Positions 41,002-46,062 of a DNA stretch of 46,062 nucleotides are shown in pieces. Where the stretch lies: positions 1-46,062 of the forward strand of contig JACSRV010000103.1 of assembly GCA_014879545.1 (NCBI GenBank). The letters run 5' to 3'. The stretch comes from Chitinophagaceae bacterium. Its GTDB lineage: Bacteria; Bacteroidota; Bacteroidia; Chitinophagales; Chitinophagaceae. The notes below the pieces were generated by a model that was not told the origin of the DNA, did not search any database, and saw only the letters and a list, made by a program, of their open reading frames with translations. The translations under genes were made by a program, and so were the position numbers. Every line of letters begins with the position of its first letter. Position 1 is the first letter of the stretch.

Positions 41002-42639
41002 ATGATACGTAAAATTACCCTGATGATACTCTTATGCTTTGGCATTCATGGTTTTGTGAATGCGCAAACAGAAGACTCAGTATCGATCTACCTGCCCTTC
41101 GGAACGGATACGACCTGCCCGGGAGTTCAGCTCGACTTTACAGCTATCGAGTCGAACGACACGGCAATCGGCTCTACGTTCCGTTGGTTCGTGAACGGTA
41201 TATACACCGGGGTATCGATAGACACTTTTCACAGTTCAGCATTGGTGAACGGTGACATCGTGACTGCGAAGGTGTACTACATGTCAAGCGGCGGCTTTAT
41301 TGACAGTGCTGAATCCAACAGCATCACTGTGTACAGAAGCACGGCTATAATGCCGCATGTACTGAATTCGATAACCGCAGGCAGCAACCCTGATTGCCCC
41401 GGCCACCCTATCACATTCAGTGCATACCCCATAAACGGAGGAACAGCGCCCTTGTATTACTGGTATATTGATGGCATGCCTGTATTCGGTGCCACGAGCA
41501 GCAGCTTCACCAGTATTTTCGGTGATGGAGACACGGTTTCTGTGATGATGGTATCCAACTCAACCTGTGCATTCCCTACCGATACCGCTTACTCGAACGG
41601 CATCGAAGTGATCCATGATTCTCTTACAGCAACGCTCACCATGTCGGTGTTCCACAACCCTATATGCGAAGGTTATGCTGATACTTTCAGCGCAGTGGTT
41701 ACCGATGCAGGACTTGGTTCTACGATCTACTGGTATGTGAACGGAGTTCATGTGCCGGGTGCTATCGGCCCTATGTATGTGACTGATTCGCTGCACAACA
41801 CTGATATAGTTTACTGTATGCTGGTGGCACCGGACTCCTGCGTCATCAATGACACAACGATCTCATCGTCCATCACCATGACAGTGATTCCTAACATCAC
41901 GCCTACAGCAAGCATTGTGCTCACCAGTGGTGCCAACCCGGGTTGTATCGACTCGGTCATAACATTCACTGCAACCTATGGCTCTTCTGGCACCACTCCT
42001 GACTTCATCTGGTTGCTGAATGACACTGTAATTGCTACAGGCACTACAATACACACTCAGTCGTACGCTGACGGAGACCTGCTGAAATTCAGGGTGCGCA
42101 CCACCGACGGGGGTTGTTATACGTCAGATTCTGTGACCACTCCTGCAGTGCTTATGGTGCGCGATAGCACACCTGTAGCACCATTGGTATCGCTCATCGA
42201 CAATATGCTTGTGGCCAATACCGCAGGAACTTATGTGTGGTACTTCAACGGTGTTATCATACCGGGCGCAAATGCACAAACTTACCATCCGGGTGCTATG
42301 GGTTACTACTATGCAGTGCGCGACACAGGCAACTGCCAGTCTCGCCCGTCTAATGTCATCTATATCTCACTGCTGGACGTGAAGAACATCGCCGGAAGCA
42401 ATGTGAAGATCTATCCTAACCCAACTACCGGTCTACTCACGTTCGATTGGGGCAGCGATAAGGTTAACGCCCACCTCACCGTTTACAATGTTGTAGGCCA
42501 GGTGATGAAGCAGGAAGAAATCATCAACCGGTCGAGCTATGAAGCCGACCTGAGCATGCTGCCTGCAGGCAATTATGTGGTATCGCTGAAGAATGAAGAT
42601 GGCAGCGTGTCAACACACAAAGTGTTGCTATCAAAATAG
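41002..42639 (+). CDS. T9SS-secreted protein with Ig-like repeats
   Basis: A 545-aa protein with a signal peptide (1-21, ending GFVNAQ). Four or five Ig/PKD-like repeats of about 85 residues follow, each with a FxWFVNG / YYWYIDG / IYWYVNGV / FIWLLND core and a PxCPG or PICEG-like start (near residues 38, 130, 217 and 310). The C-terminal ~75 residues (VKIYPNPTTGLLTFDW and LPAGNYVVSLKNEDGS) are a type A T9SS sorting domain. It is likely a surface-exposed or released structural/adhesive protein. The repeat type is related to, but different from, the Ig-like units of the 1157-aa cargo protein upstream. A strong bidirectional terminator follows. Confidence 0.87.
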   Translation: MIRKITLMILLCFGIHGFVNAQTEDSVSIYLPFGTDTTCPGVQLDFTAIESNDTAIGSTFRWFVNGIYTGVSIDTFHSSALVNGDIVTAKVYYMSSGGFIDSAESNSITVYRSTAIMPHVLNSITAGSNPDCPGHPITFSAYPINGGTAPLYYWYIDGMPVFGATSSSFTSIFGDGDTVSVMMVSNSTCAFPTDTAYSNGIEVIHDSLTATLTMSVFHNPICEGYADTFSAVVTDAGLGSTIYWYVNGVHVPGAIGPMYVTDSLHNTDIVYCMLVAPDSCVINDTTISSSITMTVIPNITPTASIVLTSGANPGCIDSVITFTATYGSSGTTPDFIWLLNDTVIATGTTIHTQSYADGDLLKFRVRTTDGGCYTSDSVTTPAVLMVRDSTPVAPLVSLIDNMLVANTAGTYVWYFNGVIIPGANAQTYHPGAMGYYYAVRDTGNCQSRPSNVIYISLLDVKNIAGSNVKIYPNPTTGLLTFDWGSDKVNAHLTVYNVVGQVMKQEEIINRSSYEADLSMLPAGNYVVSLKNEDGSVSTHKVLLSK

Positions 42640-42660
42640 ATCAACAACGCACTATACAAC

Positions 42661-42692
42661 AAAAAATGCCCCGGTATCCCGGGGCATTTTTT
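42661..42692. terminator. Bidirectional Rho-independent terminator
   Basis: A 14-bp stem formed by AAAAAATGCCCCGG and CCGGGGCATTTTTT closes a 4-nt loop. It carries a T run for rightward transcripts and A residues that become a T run for leftward ones. It terminates the T9SS cargo gene on the plus strand and the GNAT-ending operon on the minus strand. Confidence 0.9.
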
Positions 42693-42711
42693 GTTTTTGG
42701 AAGACAAGAAC

Positions 42712-43185
42712 TCAGCCTTCGTTATGGATCTCCATGCGGTAGCTATCGCCTTCCTCGCCTACTATCTTGAAGCCACACTTCTCGTAAACACCCACTGCAG
42801 CCTTGTTGTCTTTGTGCACATACAAATGAATGTGGTTGACACCTTTTGAAAAAGCAAGTTCCAGCATGAGCTTTGCGGCCTTGGTCGCAAGGCCCTTGCC
42901 CCAATACTGCACCGCACCAATGTGGGTATGGAACTCACCCTTGTCGCCTTCAATATCGGTAATGGTCACGTTGCCGATGTACTCGTCGGTGTCCTTGATG
43001 CAGATACCATACCTCAGTGCGTTTGTCTGTTTCAACACACGCTCCATCCACTGCGCTTCAATCTCTTCTGTCACCACAATATCCGGACGTGATCCGGTGT
43101 ACTTCCAGACTTCAGGATTGTTTCTCCAATGGTAGGCAACCAGATGATCGCCCATGCGCAAGGGTCTGATATAAATGTCAATCAT
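42712..43185 (-). CDS. GNAT family N-acetyltransferase
   Basis: A 157-aa enzyme of the GCN5-related acetyltransferase fold, closest by eye to RimJ/RimL-type members. It begins IRPLRMGDHLVAYHWRNNPE and has the acetyl-CoA-binding segment GAVQYWGKGLATKAAKLML (motif A, Gln/Arg-x-x-Gly-x-Gly/Ala replaced here by YWGKGLA) and HLYVHKDNKAAVGVYEKCGF (motif B). Its start overlaps the stop of the upstream DegT-like gene by 8 nt, so the two are coupled. In surface-glycan operons such enzymes acylate the amino group of an aminosugar made by the DegT-type enzyme; that role is inferred here. Confidence 0.88.
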   Translation of the reverse strand: MIDIYIRPLRMGDHLVAYHWRNNPEVWKYTGSRPDIVVTEEIEAQWMERVLKQTNALRYGICIKDTDEYIGNVTITDIEGDKGEFHTHIGAVQYWGKGLATKAAKLMLELAFSKGVNHIHLYVHKDNKAAVGVYEKCGFKIVGEEGDSYRMEIHNEG

Positions 43186-44116
43186 TGATTACTCGTTTGA
43201 TGATCTCTGCCATGTCAGCCGCATCATAACGCTGATCGATAGGCAGGCTTATTAAATTATATGCGAGGTCGTATTCGGTGGTATGATGCGGCATATCGGC
43301 AATAACATTTGGCCAATAGGTGCCTATGTATATTTTGTGGTTGATGAGCCGTTGCATGATGACGCGCGATGCCAGCAGCGGATAGGATAAACCGGCAGCC
43401 ACATCGGGCAGCTTCAATCGGTTCATCTGCTTCAATGCTGCGTGCAGTGTACTATAATTGGCGCGGCGGCGACTCAGCGCACGATCATAGTCAATAGCCC
43501 CCATAACGGCAGCTGTGGATCCTGAAATGAGCTTTATCTCCTCGGTATCGAATGAATCCTCCACTTTGCGATAAAAACTGAAATGCTCATTTGCCGACTG
43601 ATCGCGGCGGCCAACGAGGTGCTGGTAGCGGTGAGCCGAAACATCGTGCGCAAACTGATGCTGTAACCTGTCGGTTGCGGCAACATATGCCCCATCGGGC
43701 ACGCCAAAGAACTTACGGCAGGAATAGAAGGTGTCTACACCCGCAAGGGCGGCCGAATAGAACGAATGGGCATTGTCGACGATGAGAGACGGATGTTGTT
43801 TTGCAAGCCCCGTAATATACTCATCCTTCAACCCGAAGAAGTTTATATAAAGCAAACCAGCCCCCTGCGGCACTTCGAAAGGAGTGAACTCGAAGTTGTA
43901 GTCGACACTGTAAAACTCATAGTCTATCTCCAGCCGCTTCAACGGCACAATAAGTGCATCGCAGTGATAGTACGGCAGATACAATTTATCATACCCCCTC
44001 AACCGAAGAATGTATTCCAGAGCATTACGGCCTGAGTTAAGGCCTACCACATCGGTATGATAACCGGAACCGCCGGCACCAAGCTCCATTTCCAGATAAC
44101 CGCCTATCTCTTTCAT
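43178..44116 (-). CDS. DegT/DnrJ-like PLP-dependent enzyme, short form
   Basis: A 312-aa protein. The fold-type I aminotransferase pattern is visible: GLNSGRNALEYILRLRG (25-41, cofactor phosphate region), YLPYYHCDALIVPLKRLEID (46-65), VDNAHSF with Asp114 for the pyridine nitrogen, and YSCRKFFGVPDGAYV with Lys135 as the probable Schiff-base residue. It is about 50-60 residues shorter than typical DegT/WecE enzymes, and the motif SxxKFFGVPDG is unusual. It may make an aminosugar for the GNAT enzyme encoded next. The ATG overlaps the WbqC stop by 4 nt (ATGA). Its catalytic competence is inferred. Confidence 0.75.
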   Translation of the reverse strand: MKEIGGYLEMELGAGGSGYHTDVVGLNSGRNALEYILRLRGYDKLYLPYYHCDALIVPLKRLEIDYEFYSVDYNFEFTPFEVPQGAGLLYINFFGLKDEYITGLAKQHPSLIVDNAHSFYSAALAGVDTFYSCRKFFGVPDGAYVAATDRLQHQFAHDVSAHRYQHLVGRRDQSANEHFSFYRKVEDSFDTEEIKLISGSTAAVMGAIDYDRALSRRRANYSTLHAALKQMNRLKLPDVAAGLSYPLLASRVIMQRLINHKIYIGTYWPNVIADMPHHTTEYDLAYNLISLPIDQRYDAADMAEIIKRVIND

Positions 44117-44775
44117 ATCAATGTATAGTTTTTGAGCATTTCCTTCACATCACCGGGCGCGGTGTTCATGCACACATCAATGATAGACAAACTGCCTGTT
44201 CCTTTCAGGAAATTCAGTTGAACACCATGACGCGCGAAGTCTTCCTGCGCATACAGCTCTTGTCCACCTATCGGATTGATATAATGATCGCCCCCTTCGG
44301 CGGCAAGGATATTGACAAGGTTCTGTACCCGGTCGTCGGTGCGTGCATACCCTCCTTCAGAAGAAACTTTGAACTTGGTAGCTATTCCAAGGTATTGCGA
44401 GAAACGAATGACACTATCGATCGCAAGCTGAGAAATTGTGTCGGGGCGCGCCGCAAAGATGGCATCCACTATGGGCATCACATCATTGTAGAAAGGCGCC
44501 TTCTTGTACGATAGCCTCACGTTGGTCACAAACTTATCTACGTCCTTGGAGCGCCAGTTGACCTGTGTGTCACGAATGAGCCTGAATGAACTGGCATCCG
44601 TTAGCGGAATGGTGAACAGAAACTCGCGACCATTGGACATAATGCGGTTCCGGTTGATCCAACCGCCCTTTATAAAATTGACATCGTCATAAAAAACAAA
44701 CGTATCTACAGCCGCTACCAACTGGAAATAACCCAGGTACGGACAAAAATATGGCTGCATGATGGCTACTTTCAT
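44113..44775 (-). CDS. WbqC family protein
   Basis: A 220-aa soluble protein starting at ATG 44775 (MKVAIMQPYFCPYLGYFQLV; a TTG two codons upstream is not needed). The first 45 residues (VDTFVFYDDVNFIKGGWINR) match the WbqC family, found in O-antigen and other surface-polysaccharide loci. The reaction is not established. It is the first gene of the wbqC, DegT-like, GNAT operon, with good overlap spacing (4 and 8 nt), which suggests production of an acylated aminosugar or similar surface-glycan precursor. Confidence 0.87.
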   Translation of the reverse strand: MKVAIMQPYFCPYLGYFQLVAAVDTFVFYDDVNFIKGGWINRNRIMSNGREFLFTIPLTDASSFRLIRDTQVNWRSKDVDKFVTNVRLSYKKAPFYNDVMPIVDAIFAARPDTISQLAIDSVIRFSQYLGIATKFKVSSEGGYARTDDRVQNLVNILAAEGGDHYINPIGGQELYAQEDFARHGVQLNFLKGTGSLSIIDVCMNTAPGDVKEMLKNYTLI

Positions 44776-44820
44776 TTGCAAAGGTTATAAACGGCGTCCG
44801 CTCCGGAGTTTGGTGGTGCG

Positions 44821-44852
44821 CAAATTTAGCGGTTCTTCTTAGACTTTAACAA
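44821..44852 (-). promoter_or_regulatory. Promoter of the WbqC operon
   Basis: On the minus strand TTG (44852-44850), 21 nt, then TAAATTTG (44828-44821) matches the Bacteroidota promoter fully. It overlaps the end of the upstream GT2 gene and predicts a ~40-nt leader before ATG 44775. Confidence 0.6.
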
Positions 44853-45779
44853 CCACGGGAAAAAGAGCGTCACTGTGTAGTAACTCATCTCTTTGAGGTT
44901 GATACCCTCAGAATACCTGAAATAGTTACCTGAGTTGGCCAACACATACTTCAGCTTCTCCATGCCTTGCATATCGCGGGAGAAATACATAAGCAATGTG
45001 CGTGACATCTGACCAAGTCGACGGCGGAAGATAGCATCGTATTTGCTGCCGAAGTGCGCGTTGGCGGCTTCATACATTCCGAATAACTGCCTGTAAGCCA
45101 ACCCTCCGAACTGACGGGTCTTGGTAACGCCGCCGGTGTGGTGCCGGTAAACAGCGGTCTTGCCGGGCAGGTACCGGATAGGGCCCTGATCGGCCATAAC
45201 AAGATGTATCGCGATATCTCCGTTGTTGGCATCTCTGAAAAACTGAGGCAACGGATCGGGCAGCTGATTGCGGAAGAATAATGTAGCTGTAGGAATGAAC
45301 ACACGTTCTGTCATGATCACATCCTCAATCGTCAATCGTTCTTTATCGGGCTTTGTGAAAGGGTCCGGGTGTTGGTCCGCAGTATCGTTCATCAGATCCA
45401 CATCGGTGAAGCAGATCATATATTCAGGATTGGCCTCCATAAAATCGGCCTGGCGCTGTAGCTTGGTAGGATCGGTCCAAAAGTCATCGCCCTCCAGAAA
45501 CGCTATATACTTACCACGGCATCGCTTCATGGTCTGCATTGCGTTCTGTTTTGCACCGAGGTTCTTTTCGGGAAACAGAGGAAAAATGAGGTCGGGATAT
45601 TGTGCCTGATACCTGCGTATAATGTCCCGGGTACCATCTTTTGAACAGTCGTCTCCTATGATGAATTCGACCTTAAAATTGTACCGTTGCTCCACAACTC
45701 CCTGAATGGCACGCTCAATGTATTTTTCATGATTGTAAGAAATGGTACAGACACTTACGAGCGGTTGTTCAGTATTCAT
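44826..45779 (-). CDS. Family 2 glycosyltransferase
   Basis: A 317-aa GT-A enzyme starting at ATG 45779 (MNTEQPLVSVCTISYNHEKY); an upstream ATG at 45905 would add 42 non-conserved residues. Motifs include VSVCTISYNHEKYIERAI (9-26), VEFIIGDDCSKDGTRDII and YIAFLEGDDFWTDPTKL (DxD-like metal site for UDP/GDP-sugar). The C-terminal half is helical without clear membrane segments. It probably adds sugars to a surface polysaccharide. It lies 50 nt upstream of the WbqC gene on the same strand; a strong promoter box between them suggests partly separate control. Confidence 0.9.
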   Translation of the reverse strand: MNTEQPLVSVCTISYNHEKYIERAIQGVVEQRYNFKVEFIIGDDCSKDGTRDIIRRYQAQYPDLIFPLFPEKNLGAKQNAMQTMKRCRGKYIAFLEGDDFWTDPTKLQRQADFMEANPEYMICFTDVDLMNDTADQHPDPFTKPDKERLTIEDVIMTERVFIPTATLFFRNQLPDPLPQFFRDANNGDIAIHLVMADQGPIRYLPGKTAVYRHHTGGVTKTRQFGGLAYRQLFGMYEAANAHFGSKYDAIFRRRLGQMSRTLLMYFSRDMQGMEKLKYVLANSGNYFRYSEGINLKEMSYYTVTLFFPWLLKSKKNR

Positions 45780-45921
45780 CAGCAGATCATCAGATTTTAG
45801 AATTTCAGAAGAAGCAGGTTGGGGGGGCTGTAACAGCCCGTTGCATTGCGAAAATACAGAAATATAAAGAGGCCGGGTAAAGAATATGACAAAAGTCAGG
45901 AGCAACGACCGATAAATGGAT

Positions 45922-45929
45922 TAGCTTTG
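45922..45929 (+). promoter_or_regulatory. -7 promoter box of the partial gene at the right end
   Basis: TAGCTTTG matches TAnnTTTG exactly and lies 45 nt before the ATG at 45975. No TTG is seen at 19-21 nt upstream. The divergent GT2 gene starts 143 nt to the left. Confidence 0.45.
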
Positions 45930-45974
45930 CGCCGATCAAAATACAATTCAAAAACGCTATTAATCTGAAAAATT

Positions 45975-46062
45975 ATGGGACCAAATTTCCTTAAAGAGGT
46001 TGTATACGCTCCGTCAGAAAATTTCGCGAAAGAGTTCGGCGATATCCTGAGCGACGAAGCCT
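45975..46062 (+). CDS. Partial gene, unidentified (5' end only)
   Basis: An open frame from ATG 45975 runs off the window after 29 codons (MGPNFLKEVVYAPSENFAKE, then FGDILSDEA). It is polar and probably cytoplasmic, with no signal peptide. The stretch is too short to assign a family. The -7 box 45 nt upstream supports a genuine gene start. Confidence 0.5.
   Translation, partial: MGPNFLKEVVYAPSENFAKEFGDILSDEA

Noticed and set aside
45780-45905. Extended 42-residue N-terminus of the right-end GT2
   Set aside because: The added residues are unrelated to the GT2 fold, which begins right after ATG 45779. The longer form would be an unusual N-terminal extension.

Overview
The window is a piece of a Bacteroidota chromosome, most likely from a Chitinophagaceae-type bacterium. 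Four things support this: the gene order of the division/cell-wall (dcw) cluster, promoters with the Bacteroidota -7 box TAnnTTTG and no obvious Shine-Dalgarno sites, two large secreted proteins ending in type IX secretion (T9SS) sorting domains, and lineage-typical families (DUF4294, DUF3109, WbqC). The genus is inferred, not shown.

Region 1 (about 1-16.6 kb, all on the minus strand) is a complete dcw operon, read right to left: mraZ, rsmH, ftsL-like, ftsI, murE, mraY, murD, ftsW, murG, murC, ftsQ, ftsA, ftsZ, closed by a hairpin terminator. The genes are nearly contiguous and build and place the septal peptidoglycan machinery. FtsQ carries an unusual ~190-residue Lys/Ala-rich periplasmic tail, and FtsZ a ~200-residue Pro/Val/Glu linker. 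The head of the operon holds 10-bp-phased GTGGT repeats (a likely MraZ operator) and, just upstream, a dense cluster of DnaA boxes in the gap shared with the divergent purL.

Region 2 (16.8-28.9 kb) is mainly housekeeping: purL, a DUF4294 protein, an alpha/beta hydrolase, a CBS-ACT protein coupled to a DUF3109 Cys-rich protein, a secreted ankyrin/MORN-repeat protein, a DnaQ-exonuclease/GIY-YIG nuclease fusion, grpE-dnaJ, and a small two-helix protein that resembles a potassium-channel pore module with a changed filter. A promoter plus terminator at 20.18-20.28 kb outlines a possible ~60-nt small RNA.

Region 3 (28.9-31.8 kb) looks more AT-rich than its neighbours and is gene-poor. It holds a Cys-rich lipoprotein, small membrane and hypothetical proteins, and two ~400-bp gaps without genes. 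It may be an acquired or decaying segment.

Region 4 (31.8-46.06 kb) is cell-surface oriented: a DUF3828 lipoprotein, two T9SS cargo proteins with Ig-like repeats, a translationally coupled GT2 / polytopic membrane protein / PaaD-like operon, a SET-domain protein, an operon of WbqC, a DegT-like PLP enzyme and a GNAT acetyltransferase, another GT2, and the first 29 codons of an unidentified gene.

No rRNA, tRNA, CRISPR array or insertion sequence was recognised. The most notable observations are the DnaA-box cluster next to the MraZ operator, the polycationic FtsQ tail, the candidate small RNA and the pore-loop protein.
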